This document shows, one piece after another, positions 31,016 through 39,489 of a DNA stretch of 64,000 nucleotides. A model generated the notes under the pieces. The model ran no database searches. It saw nothing but the letters and a program-made list of their open reading frames with translations, and was not told the DNA's origin. The position numbers and the translations under genes are program-made. The first letter of the stretch is position 1, and each line of letters starts with the position of its first letter. The stretch lies in NCBI RefSeq assembly GCF_040566545.1, contig NZ_JBEWZI010000001.1, forward strand, positions 186,001 to 250,000. The letters are read 5' to 3'. Source of the stretch: Uliginosibacterium flavum (GTDB taxonomy: Bacteria; Pseudomonadota; Gammaproteobacteria; Burkholderiales; Rhodocyclaceae).

Positions 31016-33211
31016 TCAAGTCGCCGCCCCGGCCCGCGCCGTGTGCAGCTTTTTATAGCTATCGATCAGGCGCTGGTGCCGATCGAGCCCTTCCAGGTTC
31101 ATGCTTGTTGGCGTCAAGCCGAAGAAGCGCACGCTACCGTCCACCGAGCCCAGCGCCGCATCCATGCGCGGGCTGCCAAACATGCGGCGGAAATTGGCTT
31201 CGTAATCAGCCAGCTCCAGTTCGTCGTCCAGCTGCACTTCCAGCACCACGTTCAAGGCCTGATAGAACAAGCCGCGCTCGACCGTGTTTTCGTTGTACTG
31301 CAGCCAGGCTTCCACCAACTCTTTCGCCTCTTCAAATTGCTGCAAGGCGAGACGAATCAGCAGCTTCAGCTCCAGAATCGTGAGCTGACCCCAGGCCGTA
31401 TTCTCGTCAAACTCGACGCCGATCAAGCTGATGATGTCGGTGTAATTATCCAGTTCGCTGTCTTCCAGTCGTTCCAGCAAAGCTTCAAGGCAGGCGTCGT
31501 CCAGACGATGCAGATTCAGGATGTCGGCGCGGAAGGCCAGTGCCTTGTTGGTGTTATCCCAGATCAGATCCTCGACCGGATAAATCTCGGAGTAGCCCGG
31601 CACCAGAATGCGGCAGGCCGTGGCGCCGAGCTGGTCATACACCGCCATGTACACTTCCTTGCCCATGCCTTCGAGAATACCGAACAAGGTCGCGGCTTCG
31701 TCGGCGTTCGAGTTTTCTCCGTGCCCAGAAAAATCCCACTCGACAAATTCGTAGTCCGATTTGGCGCAGAAGAAGCGCCATGACACCGTGCCGCTGGAGT
31801 CGATGAAGTGTTCGACAAAATTATTCGGCTCGGTGACGGCATTGCTCTCGAACGTCGGCCGGGGCAGATCGTTGAGACCTTCAAAACTGCGCCCCTGCAG
31901 CAGTTCGGTCAGGCTGCGCTCCAGCGCCACCTCGAAGCTCGGGTGCGCGCCGAAGGAGGCAAACACGCCGCCGGTGCGCGGGTTCATCAGGGTGACGCAC
32001 ATCACAGGGAACTCACCGCCGAGTGAGGCATCCTTCACCAGCACCGGGAAGCCCTGTTTTTCCAGCTCCTCAATACCGGCCACGATACCGGGGTACTTCG
32101 CCAGCACCTCCTGCGGCACATCGGGCAGGGCAATTTCACCTTCCAGAATTTCGCGTTTGACCGCGCGCTCGAAGATCTCCGACAGACATTGCACCTGTGC
32201 TTCCACCAGCGTATTGCCGGCACTCATGCCATTGCTGAGGAAGAGGTTGTCGATCAGATTGGTAGGGAAGTACACCCGCTCGCCGTCCGACTGGCGCACA
32301 TAGGGCAAGGCACAAATGCCGCGTTCGGTGTTGCCGGAGTTGGTGTCAAAGAGGTGCGAAGCGCGCAGCTCGCCATCGGCGTTGTAGATCGCAAGACTGT
32401 ATTCATCGAGTATGCCTTTCGGCAGCGCGTCGCGGCGGCCCGGCTTGAACCAGCGTTCCTCCGGGTAATGCACGAAGGCCGCGTTGGCGATGTCTTCGCC
32501 CCAGAACTGGTCGTTGTAGAAATGATTGCAGCTCGCGCGCTCGATATATTCGCCCAGCGCTGACGCCAGTGCGCTTTCCTTGCTCGACCCCTTGCCATTG
32601 GTGAAACACATCGGCGAGTGCGCGTCGCGGATATGCAGTGACCATACGTTGGGGACCAGATTGCGCCAGGACGCGATTTCAATCTTGATGCCGAGGCCAG
32701 CCAGGAAGGCCGACATGTTGGCGATGGTTTCTTCGAGCGGCAGATCCTTGCCCGCAATGAAAGTGCGGGCCTCGGAATCCGGATTCAGCGTGAGCAAGGC
32801 CTGCGCATCGACATCCAGATTTTCAACTTCCTCAATCACAAAGTCGGGACCGGTCTGCACCACCCGTTTCACCGTGCAACGCTCGATGGAACGCAAGATG
32901 CCCTGCCGATCTTTGGCGGAGATATCCGCCGGCAGCTCGATCTGGATCTTGAAAATCTGCTTGTAGCGGTCTTCCGGATCAACAATGTTGTTGTGCGAGA
33001 GGTGGATGTTCTCGGTGGGAATATTGCGCGTGTCGCAGTACAGCTTCACGAAGTAAGCCGCACACAAGGCCGATGAGGCCAGAAAGTAATCGAAGGGTCC
33101 CGGCGCCGAACCATCGCCCTTGTAGCGGATAGGCTGATCGGCGATGACCGTGAAGTCATCGAACTTGGCCTCAAGGCGAAGCTTGTCGAGAAAATTGACC
33201 TTGATTTCCAT
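31016..33211 (-). CDS. ycaO: OsmC-YcaO fusion protein
   Basis: A 731-residue protein. Residues 1 to about 135 are an OsmC-like domain with both redox cysteines (C50 in SALCAAYF, C112 in IERCTVKRV). Residues about 150-560 are a YcaO domain, whose relatives use ATP to activate amide backbones; GSSKESALASALGEYIERAS and QCLSEIFERAVKREI carry the nucleotide/Mg-binding glutamates. The last 150 residues are helical (LEALLERLEDSELDNY, LLIRLALQQFEEAKELVEAW), probably TPR-like. E. coli YcaO assists RimO thiomethylation of ribosomal protein S12. No RiPP precursor, transporter or dehydrogenase adjoins it, so a housekeeping role is likelier than natural-product synthesis. ATG at 33211 fits the family. Confidence 0.93.
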   Translation of the reverse strand: MEIKVNFLDKLRLEAKFDDFTVIADQPIRYKGDGSAPGPFDYFLASSALCAAYFVKLYCDTRNIPTENIHLSHNNIVDPEDRYKQIFKIQIELPADISAKDRQGILRSIERCTVKRVVQTGPDFVIEEVENLDVDAQALLTLNPDSEARTFIAGKDLPLEETIANMSAFLAGLGIKIEIASWRNLVPNVWSLHIRDAHSPMCFTNGKGSSKESALASALGEYIERASCNHFYNDQFWGEDIANAAFVHYPEERWFKPGRRDALPKGILDEYSLAIYNADGELRASHLFDTNSGNTERGICALPYVRQSDGERVYFPTNLIDNLFLSNGMSAGNTLVEAQVQCLSEIFERAVKREILEGEIALPDVPQEVLAKYPGIVAGIEELEKQGFPVLVKDASLGGEFPVMCVTLMNPRTGGVFASFGAHPSFEVALERSLTELLQGRSFEGLNDLPRPTFESNAVTEPNNFVEHFIDSSGTVSWRFFCAKSDYEFVEWDFSGHGENSNADEAATLFGILEGMGKEVYMAVYDQLGATACRILVPGYSEIYPVEDLIWDNTNKALAFRADILNLHRLDDACLEALLERLEDSELDNYTDIISLIGVEFDENTAWGQLTILELKLLIRLALQQFEEAKELVEAWLQYNENTVERGLFYQALNVVLEVQLDDELELADYEANFRRMFGSPRMDAALGSVDGSVRFFGLTPTSMNLEGLDRHQRLIDSYKKLHTARAGAAT

Positions 33212-33656
33212 GTGGGATCCTGAAATAGCGCTCAAAACCGAGTCGGCCGCCATTATCGTGCTTTCCTTTGGGGAAAGCCGCGTTTCTCAACACTTTGAGG
33301 ATCCAGGGTGTCGACAGCAGCATGAGTCGCCGCGACGAATGTTCAAAGGTCGGGTACGCCTTAAAGCCAAGGCGGAGCACCACTACGACAAGGTGCGTCA
33401 GCGACACGAGGCAGACCGAACCAGCCAGTGGATCGAATGGCCGTTTGGTGAGCGCGCAGACTGTCCGTTGATAGCGCGATTGAGCAGTCTTCCGTCTTGC
33501 AACTCGGTCATAACACTTGAAAGACTGAAAGCAAGCCACTGAAGAGGCGCTTGCAGCGGACCTCTTCGACTACCCTGCCCTGCGACGCTTAAGCAAAGGG
33601 CTTTTCCGGGCAGGCATCCCGAAGAGGCATGCTGTGCGCGGGTCTTCAGGCATTGA
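33212..33656. other. Gap upstream of ycaO; no convincing gene
   Basis: A 67-codon plus-strand frame (33339-33542, beginning MFKGRVRLKAKAEHHYDKVR) is open but has no ribosome site and no recognised relatives, so I leave it uncalled. The right third is a dispersed palindromic repeat. Confidence 0.45.
33541..33655. repeat. Dispersed palindromic repeat, copy at 33.6 kb
   Basis: GAAGAGGCGCTTGCAGCGGACCTCTTC, TTTTCCGGGCAGGCATCCCG and GAAGAGGCATGCTGTGCGCG are followed by GGTCTTCAGG. Two hairpin units, directly after which galE ends. Confidence 0.7.
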
Positions 33657-34673
33657 TCAAACGTAGCCGTCCGGATTGTTGCTCTGCCAGCGCCAGGAGT
33701 CCGCACACATTTCCCCGATGCCACGCTCGGCACGCCAGCCCAGCTCGTTCGCAGCCATGGCCGGGTCAGCGTAGCACTGCGCCACATCGCCAGCGCGGCG
33801 GGCGACAATTTCGTAGGGCACAGGTTTGCCGCTGGCGGCCTCAAAAGCCTTGACGACATCCAGCACGGAATAGCCGATGCCGGTGCCCAGATTCACAGTG
33901 AGCACGCCGCTCTTTTGCGCTAGGCGTTCCAGCGCCTTGACGTGACCTTTAGCCAGATCGACGACGTGGATGTAGTCGCGCACGCCGGTGCCATCGGGCG
34001 TGGCGTAATCGCCGCCATACACCGACAATTTGGCGCGCTTGCCGACGGCGACTTGCGAGACGAAGGGCATCAGGTTGTTCGGAATGCCATTCGGATCTTC
34101 GCCGATACGCCCCGAGGGATGCGCGCCGACCGGATTGAAGTAGCGCAGCAAAGCCACGCGCCAGTCCTTGTCCGCCGCCGCCAGATCGCTGAGAACGAAT
34201 TCCATCATCCACTTGGTGCGGCCGTAGGGATTGGTCGGCCCGGTCGGAAAATCCTCGCGGATCGGCACGCTGGCCGGATCGCCATACACGGTGGCGGAGG
34301 AGCTGAAGACCAGAGTCTTCACGCCCGCCTCTTGCATGACCTCGGCCAGCACAACGGTGCCGGCGATGTTGTTCTCGTAATACATCAGCGGCTTGGCGAC
34401 CGATTCGCCAACCGCTTTGAGCGCGGCGAAATGGATCACAGCATCGACTTCGTAGCGGCCAAACACATCGTGCATGCCTGCGCGATCACGCACGTCGATC
34501 TGGTGGAAGCCGGCCAGCTTGCGCCCTGCCAATCCCTCTACGCGGCGTAATGATTCGACTTTGCTGTTGCACAGGTTGTCGACCACGACGACCTCATACC
34601 CTCCTGCGAGCAGCTCAATACAAGTGTGGGTACCAATGTAGCCGGCACCGCCGGTGACCAAGACTGTTTTCAT
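33657..34673 (-). CDS. galE: UDP-glucose 4-epimerase
   Basis: A 338-residue NAD-dependent SDR enzyme interconverting UDP-glucose and UDP-galactose for lipopolysaccharide, exopolysaccharide or galactose use. The Rossmann motif is TGGAGYIGTHTCIELL, HFAALKAVGES and FSSSATVYG follow, and the catalytic Ser-Tyr-Lys triad lies in SSSATVYG and NPYGRTK (Y-x3-K). RYFNPVGAHPSGRIGEDP is the substrate-binding block specific to GalE. It ends a minus-strand row of nucleotide-sugar genes but is separated from rfbC by a broken gene. Confidence 0.96.
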   Translation of the reverse strand: MKTVLVTGGAGYIGTHTCIELLAGGYEVVVVDNLCNSKVESLRRVEGLAGRKLAGFHQIDVRDRAGMHDVFGRYEVDAVIHFAALKAVGESVAKPLMYYENNIAGTVVLAEVMQEAGVKTLVFSSSATVYGDPASVPIREDFPTGPTNPYGRTKWMMEFVLSDLAAADKDWRVALLRYFNPVGAHPSGRIGEDPNGIPNNLMPFVSQVAVGKRAKLSVYGGDYATPDGTGVRDYIHVVDLAKGHVKALERLAQKSGVLTVNLGTGIGYSVLDVVKAFEAASGKPVPYEIVARRAGDVAQCYADPAMAANELGWRAERGIGEMCADSWRWQSNNPDGYV

Positions 34674-34742
34674 GTTTATCCCCGCATTAACAACACGCCA
34701 CTCCGAGAATTATTGAGATACAAAACGCTATCGTAAAACCAG

Positions 34743-34973
34743 CTACGCCGTCACGAATCCATCCTGCCTGTGATCCATATCGAGTTGATATTTATCGAGA
34801 TAAAACCATCTGAACTGCCCGTATGACTTGAGCCAATCACGTCGGGGAAATCACATCAAACGCGTCACGGCGGCGTGCGCCAATGCCTTTGTCCGATATA
34901 CGCCAACCAGTTTGACGTCCTCTTCTCCATCTGTAAGCACATGCAAATGTTGAAACACAAACACGCTCTCCAT
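34743..34973 (-). pseudogene. DUF7336-like small gene split by an in-frame TGA
   Basis: From ATG 34973 the frame reads MESVFVFQHLHVLTDGEEDV then KLVGVYRTKALAHAAVTRLM and stops at TGA (34853-34851). Past this stop the same frame stays open for another 35 codons and ends with DKYQLDMDHRQDGFVTA, then TAG at 34745-34743. The two parts look like the start (vFvLqH...KliGvY) and the end (idrYeLDkDhW.eGfvt) of one small conserved domain that I associate with DUF7336. So this seems to be one roughly 76-codon gene with a single nonsense change, possibly CGA to TGA. A sequencing error is the alternative. Function unknown. Confidence 0.65.
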
Positions 34974-34983
34974 CGCGTCACCG

Positions 34984-35532
34984 TCAGGGATAGGTATCAC
35001 ACTGCACAAATTTCCGACCCGCCTGATCCTTGGCGGAAAGCGCAGGTTCGATGCCATCGAGCGGCCATTTCACACCGACGATGGGATCATTCCAGGCGAG
35101 ACAACGTTCGTACTCCGGCGCATAGTAATCAGTCGTTTTATAGAGGAAATCCGCGCTTTCTGACAGCACCACGAAGCCATGCGCAAAGCCGGCCGGCACC
35201 CAGAACTGGCGGTTGTTCTCGGCGGAAAGTTCGACGCCCTGCCACTTGCCAAAAGTCGGCGAGGAACGACGCAGATCCACAGCCACGTCAAACACGCGCC
35301 CATCAACCACACGCACCAGCTTGCCCTGCGGCTGTTGCAGCTGATAGTGCAGGCCGCGCAGCACGCCGCGCTGCGAGCGCGAGTGATTGTCCTGCACGAA
35401 ATGCACTTTCACGCCGGTAGCTTCAGTGAAGGTCTTTTCATTGAAACTTTCCATGAAAAAGCCGCGCTCATCACCAAACACCTTGGGTTCCAGAATCAAC
35501 AAGCCGGGCAGTTCACCTTGAATTACGTTCAT
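34984..35532 (-). CDS. rfbC: dTDP-4-dehydrorhamnose 3,5-epimerase
   Basis: A 182-residue cupin enzyme of dTDP-L-rhamnose synthesis for surface polysaccharides. It shows the family order: LLILEPKVFGDERGFFMESFNE, FVQDNHSRSQRGVLRGLHYQ with the catalytic histidine, GKLVRVVDGRVFDVAVDLRRSS with the partner aspartate, and FWVPAGFAHGFVVLSE, then LYKTTDYYAPEYE with the catalytic tyrosine. ATG 35532 follows AAGGAA. The rfbA, rfbB and rfbD partners are absent from the window. It starts 16 bases after the SrkA-like gene, so they are probably cotranscribed. Confidence 0.95.
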   Translation of the reverse strand: MNVIQGELPGLLILEPKVFGDERGFFMESFNEKTFTEATGVKVHFVQDNHSRSQRGVLRGLHYQLQQPQGKLVRVVDGRVFDVAVDLRRSSPTFGKWQGVELSAENNRQFWVPAGFAHGFVVLSESADFLYKTTDYYAPEYERCLAWNDPIVGVKWPLDGIEPALSAKDQAGRKFVQCDTYP

Positions 35533-35548
35533 GCGTTCATTCCTTGTT

Positions 35549-36532
35549 TCAAAAATGCCATTTTTCAGCCATGCGCGGCACTTGATCGCGCAGGTTACCA
35601 ATATGTTCTTCCCACCAGCTGCGCGTGTTGAACCACGGAAAGGCGGCCGGAAAAGCCGGATCCGTCCAGCGCCGCGCGAGCCAGGCCGCGTAGTGAATCA
35701 GGCGCAGGGTGCGTAGCGCCTCGATGGCCTGCACCTCACGCGGATTGAATTCCGCAAAATCTTCATAACCGGCGAGCAAATCGCAGAGCTGGCGCGTCAT
35801 GTCACGGCGCTCGCCGCTGAGCAGCATCCACAGATCCTGCACCGCCGGGCCCATGCAGCTGTCGTCGAAGTCAACGAAGTGCGGACCTTGCTCGGTCCAG
35901 AAAACGTTACCCGGATGACAATCACCGTGCAGGCGAATCTGACGCAGTACACCAGCTCGCTCGAAACTCTCCGCTACGCCAGCCAGCGCGGCCTGCAGGG
36001 CTTCACGATAGGCGTCACGCAAGTCTTCCGGCAAGTAGGTGCAGGTCTGCACGAATTCGCCCGGCAGCGTGCCGTAGGTGGGTAGATCGAGAGTCAGCCG
36101 GTGCGCGAATGTCTGCGTGCCGCCCACGGCGTGAATGCGCCCGATGAAGCGTCCCAGCCATTCGAGCACGCTGGCGTCTTCCAGCTCCGGCGTGCGACCG
36201 CCGCGCCGCTCGAACACCGCGACACGAAAACCGCCGACCTGCGCCAAAGTGTCGCCTGCGGCAAGGCGCATTGGCGGCACGGCGGGAATTTCCTGCTCGG
36301 CCAGCTCCAGGGTGAAAGCGTGCTCCTCGCGGATCGCGGCATCACTCCAGCGCTCCGGCCGGTAGAACTTGGCCACGATAAAAGGGCCTTCGTCCAGCCC
36401 GGCCTGATACACGCGGTTCTCGTAGCTGTTCAAGGTGAGCAGGCGCCCATCGGTGACCAGCCCGGTCGCATCAATGGCATTCAGCACGCCATCGGGCGTC
36501 AGGGTGGCGAAGGGATGGACGCAATTGCTCAT
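35549..36532 (-). CDS. srkA: SrkA/YihE-type serine/threonine kinase
   Basis: A 327-residue kinase with the aminoglycoside-phosphotransferase fold. LNSYENRVYQAGLDEGPFIVAKFYRPERW holds the nucleotide lysine, LHGDCHPGNVFW is the catalytic loop (Brenner motif) and FVDFDDSCMGPAVQDLW the magnesium motif. E. coli SrkA protects cells from stress-induced death (Cpx regulon). Its start overlaps the stop of the upstream nucleotidyltransferase (ATGA), so translation is coupled. Confidence 0.93.
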   Translation of the reverse strand: MSNCVHPFATLTPDGVLNAIDATGLVTDGRLLTLNSYENRVYQAGLDEGPFIVAKFYRPERWSDAAIREEHAFTLELAEQEIPAVPPMRLAAGDTLAQVGGFRVAVFERRGGRTPELEDASVLEWLGRFIGRIHAVGGTQTFAHRLTLDLPTYGTLPGEFVQTCTYLPEDLRDAYREALQAALAGVAESFERAGVLRQIRLHGDCHPGNVFWTEQGPHFVDFDDSCMGPAVQDLWMLLSGERRDMTRQLCDLLAGYEDFAEFNPREVQAIEALRTLRLIHYAAWLARRWTDPAFPAAFPWFNTRSWWEEHIGNLRDQVPRMAEKWHF

Positions 36533-37635
36533 CGCCCGCGCGCATCACCCCAACGCAGGGCGCAGCTGTCGTCACCCACATAAGCAGTATGGCCGGTGCG
36601 GTCCACGCAATAGCGCGGCGACACGACCATCTCGGCGAAGGTCATACCGGCGCCGACGCGGGTGTATTCGAACAGCACGCTGCGCACCACCGTCGCGCTC
36701 TTGCGCACATGGCAGCCGTGGCCGATCCAGCTCGGGCCGATGATGGTTGCACCTTCTTCAATGCGCACGCTGGAGCCGATATACACCGGGCCTTCGACGT
36801 GCACTTTGTCCCAGTCGATGCGGGTATTCAGGCCGACCCAGACGCCCGGTTTCACTTCCTTGCCGGGCATGTCCATCTGCGCTATCTCACCGCGCAATAC
36901 ACGTTGCAACACGGTCCAGTAATCAGTAACCCGGCCGATGTCGATCCAGTTGAAGAAGCGGTTCTGGGCGTAGAAGGGCAAGCCCTTTGCGACCAGCAGC
37001 GGGAACAGCTCACTACCGATGTCATACACCTTGCCGGAAGGCACCAACTCCAGCGCAGCGGGTTCAAAGATGTAGATGCCGGTCGAGGCCAAAGTGCTCT
37101 TGGCCTCTTCAGGACTGGGTTTTTCCTGGAAGGAAATGATCTTGCCATTCTCGTCAGACACGACGATGCCGTAGTTCTTCACTTCAGACAGCGGCACGTC
37201 CAGCGCCACGACGCTGGCAATCGCGCCCTTATGCTTGTGCTCGTGCAGCGCTGCACCAATATCCAGATCGATGATCGCATCGCCGCACAGCACCAGCGTG
37301 GTCTGGTCAAAGAAGCCGGAATTGTCCTGAATGTGCTTCATGCCGCCGGCCGAGCCGATGGGCTTGGGCAGGATGTCGCCGTGCTCGTAAGCGCCTTCGT
37401 AGGAGTAGCCGATCTCCACGCCCCAACGGTGCCCGTCGCCGAAATATTCCTCGATCTTGCGGTGCATGAAGGCCACGTTGATCATGATCTCCTTCACGCC
37501 GTGGCGGGCCAGATGTTCGATGATGTATTCGAGCACGGGCTTGCCAAGGATCGGAATCATCGGTTTCGGGATGTCCTTGGTCAGGGGACGCACGCGGGTG
37601 CCCTGCCCCGCCGCCAGAATCATTGCCTTTGCCAT
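36529..37635 (-). CDS. NDP-sugar pyrophosphorylase with left-handed beta-helix tail
   Basis: A 368-residue nucleotidyltransferase that should join a sugar-1-phosphate to an NTP. The N-terminal signature is MILAAGQGTRVRPLTKDIPKPMIPI, followed by LVLCGDAIIDLD, GIVVSDENGKIISFQEKP, ASTGIYIFEP and WIDIGRVTDYW. Residues about 255-345 read as hexapeptide repeats of a left-handed beta-helix (VHVEGPVYIGSSVRIEEGATI). It resembles mannose-1-phosphate guanylyltransferase-like and glucose-1-phosphate nucleotidyltransferases, but the base and sugar cannot be assigned. AGGAG lies 7 bases before the ATG. Confidence 0.9.
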   Translation of the reverse strand: MAKAMILAAGQGTRVRPLTKDIPKPMIPILGKPVLEYIIEHLARHGVKEIMINVAFMHRKIEEYFGDGHRWGVEIGYSYEGAYEHGDILPKPIGSAGGMKHIQDNSGFFDQTTLVLCGDAIIDLDIGAALHEHKHKGAIASVVALDVPLSEVKNYGIVVSDENGKIISFQEKPSPEEAKSTLASTGIYIFEPAALELVPSGKVYDIGSELFPLLVAKGLPFYAQNRFFNWIDIGRVTDYWTVLQRVLRGEIAQMDMPGKEVKPGVWVGLNTRIDWDKVHVEGPVYIGSSVRIEEGATIIGPSWIGHGCHVRKSATVVRSVLFEYTRVGAGMTFAEMVVSPRYCVDRTGHTAYVGDDSCALRWGDARGR

Positions 37636-37682
37636 GGATCATTCTCCTATATAAATTCGTGAGCAGCCCGTACAACCGGACT

Positions 37683-37750
37683 GCGCTTCACTCTTCAGCC
37701 TGCATGCCTGAAGAGACCCGCCCGGAGCGGCTCTTCAGACAAGGCTCTTC
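37683..37750. repeat. Dispersed palindromic repeat, copy at 37.7 kb
   Basis: CTCTTCAGCCTGCATGCCTG, AAGAGACCCGCCCGGAGCGG, CTCTTCAGACAAGGCTCTTC. It is one of the cleanest copies, squeezed between rsmA and the nucleotidyltransferase. Confidence 0.8.
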
Positions 37751-37756
37751 AAAACC

Positions 37757-38545
37757 TCAAACCAGCGCTTTGCGCCCGGCCAGATAGTCGGCGATATGCA
37801 CGTAATCCTGCAGGCTCAATGTTTCACCGCGTGCTTGCGGGTTGATTTCCAGCGCAACAAAATCCGCGTCGCTGACGTAATCGCGCAAGGTGTTGCGCAA
37901 GGTTTTGCGACGCTGGCCGAAAGCTGCCGTAACAACTTTTGCGAACAAGGCTTCATCGCGGCAGGCACATTCGCTGGCCGCTTTGGGCTGCATGGACACA
38001 ATCGCGGACGTAACTTTGGGCGCTGGTTTGAAAGCTGTCGGTGGCACATCGAACAGACTCACCATGTTGAAACGGTATTGCAACATCACTGACAGGCGCC
38101 CGTATTCCGCGCTATCCGGCTCGGCGACCATTCGATCGACGACCTCTTTCTGCAGCATGAAGGTCATGTCCTGCACATGCCCGGAAAAACTGGCCAGATG
38201 AAACAAGAGCGGCGTCGAGATGTTGTAAGGCAGATTACCCACCACACGCAGCGGCGCAGGCAGACTGCCGAAATCGAACTTGAGCGCGTCGCCCTCGTTG
38301 ATCGTGATTTGCGCCGGCGACCAGGTTTCCTTCAGGCGCGCAATCAGATCGCGGTCAATCTCGACCACTTGAAGATGCCCGCAAGCCGCCTGCAGCGGCA
38401 CGGTCAGGGCGCCCAGCCCCGGCCCGATCTCGACGATATTCTCGCCGGGCTTGGGTGCAATCGCACTGATGATCTGGTAAATGACGGCCTTGTCAGTCAG
38501 GAAATTCTGGCCGAAGCGCTTGCGGGCGATATGTCCCTGGTGCAT
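37757..38545 (-). CDS. rsmA: 16S rRNA dimethyladenosine transferase (KsgA)
   Basis: A 262-residue SAM enzyme that dimethylates two adjacent adenines near the 3' end of 16S rRNA. ARKRFGQNFLTDKAVI is the family start, VEIGPGLGALTVPL the SAM motif, VVEIDRDL the acidic loop and VVGNLPYNISTPLLFHL the catalytic NLPY motif. It ends the conserved row lptD-surA-pdxA-rsmA, here interrupted by a patatin gene 11 bases upstream. Confidence 0.96.
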   Translation of the reverse strand: MHQGHIARKRFGQNFLTDKAVIYQIISAIAPKPGENIVEIGPGLGALTVPLQAACGHLQVVEIDRDLIARLKETWSPAQITINEGDALKFDFGSLPAPLRVVGNLPYNISTPLLFHLASFSGHVQDMTFMLQKEVVDRMVAEPDSAEYGRLSVMLQYRFNMVSLFDVPPTAFKPAPKVTSAIVSMQPKAASECACRDEALFAKVVTAAFGQRRKTLRNTLRDYVSDADFVALEINPQARGETLSLQDYVHIADYLAGRKALV

Positions 38546-38556
38546 GGCTGGATTCC

Positions 38557-39474
38557 TTATTGGCGCGCCGCGATTTTTTCGCGGATGCGGGGGATGGCGG
38601 CAAAACCGGCTTGCTCGCCGCGCAGGATCGCCTCGTGGCGCTGCTGAAAATTGGCGGCCGGCAGGCCATTGGTTTCGGGATGAATGACGATATCCGCATC
38701 GCGCAGCTCGTAGGCGCCGATGGTCGTGCCCATGATCGTCATGGTGTCGAGCATCAGATCAATGCTGCCCTGATTGCGTTTGCCGGACGGGCGGCTGCTG
38801 ATGTCCACGGCAATCACGATATCGGCACCGAGCTGACGCGCGGCGCGCACCGGAATCGGGCTGACCAGCCCACCATCCACATACTCCCTGCCGCGAATTG
38901 TCACCGGCGAAAACACGGCGGGAATGGCGGAAGAGGCGCGCACCGCCATACCAACATTACCCGATACAAACACAGCCTGCTGGCCGTCAGCCAGATCGGT
39001 GGCGACCACCGCAAACTTGCGTTTGAGGCCCTCGATCGGCTTGCCGCCGACCTGCTGATTGATGAATTTTTCCAGCGCCTCGCCCTTGAGGAAGCCACGA
39101 TCAAATACCGCCCAGTCGGTGAGGGCACTTTCATCGAGGGCAAAGGCCAGCTTCTGCAAGGCAAACGCATCGCCACCCGCTGCGTACAGCGCGCCAACGA
39201 CCGAACCGGCGCTGGTACCGACGATGATGTCAGGCACGATGCCATTGGTTTCCAGCGCCTTGATCACGCCGATATGCGCGAAACCGCGCGCGGCACCACC
39301 GCCCAGCGCCAAGGCAATTTTCGGCCGGGGCTTGAGCACTGGCAGAGGCTGAACGATCACAACAGGCTGCGGTTTGACAGGCTCGGGTTCAGACTTGCTG
39401 CCCAGCAGGCCACACGCCACCAGCGACAAGGGCAGCAACAGAAAAACACTTCTCGGAAACAACTTCACAATCAC
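38557..39474 (-). CDS. Patatin-like phospholipase lipoprotein
   Basis: A 305-residue lipoprotein (signal LLLPLSLVAC, C21). A Pro-rich spacer (PEPVKPQPVVIVQPLPVLKP) precedes a patatin domain with the oxyanion motif LGGGAARGFAHIGV, the nucleophile S88 in VGTSAGSVVG and the aspartate D200 in YVDGGLVSPIP, so the Ser-Asp dyad is intact. Related proteins in other bacteria (RssA-type) are envelope lipases of unclear role. The start is GTG at 39474, supported by AAGGA five bases upstream. It sits between pdxA and rsmA, an unusual insertion in this row. Confidence 0.92.
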   Translation of the reverse strand: MIVKLFPRSVFLLLPLSLVACGLLGSKSEPEPVKPQPVVIVQPLPVLKPRPKIALALGGGAARGFAHIGVIKALETNGIVPDIIVGTSAGSVVGALYAAGGDAFALQKLAFALDESALTDWAVFDRGFLKGEALEKFINQQVGGKPIEGLKRKFAVVATDLADGQQAVFVSGNVGMAVRASSAIPAVFSPVTIRGREYVDGGLVSPIPVRAARQLGADIVIAVDISSRPSGKRNQGSIDLMLDTMTIMGTTIGAYELRDADIVIHPETNGLPAANFQQRHEAILRGEQAGFAAIPRIREKIAARQ

Positions 39475-39489
39475 AGAAATCCTTCAGGT

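Noticed and set aside
31016..33211. RiPP biosynthetic cluster around the YcaO protein
   Set aside because: No precursor peptide, dehydrogenase, protease or exporter nearby; the OsmC fusion points to the housekeeping YcaO group.
33339..33542. Small basic plus-strand protein (67 codons)
   Set aside because: Open frame but no ribosome site, no recognisable family, and it runs into a dispersed repeat.
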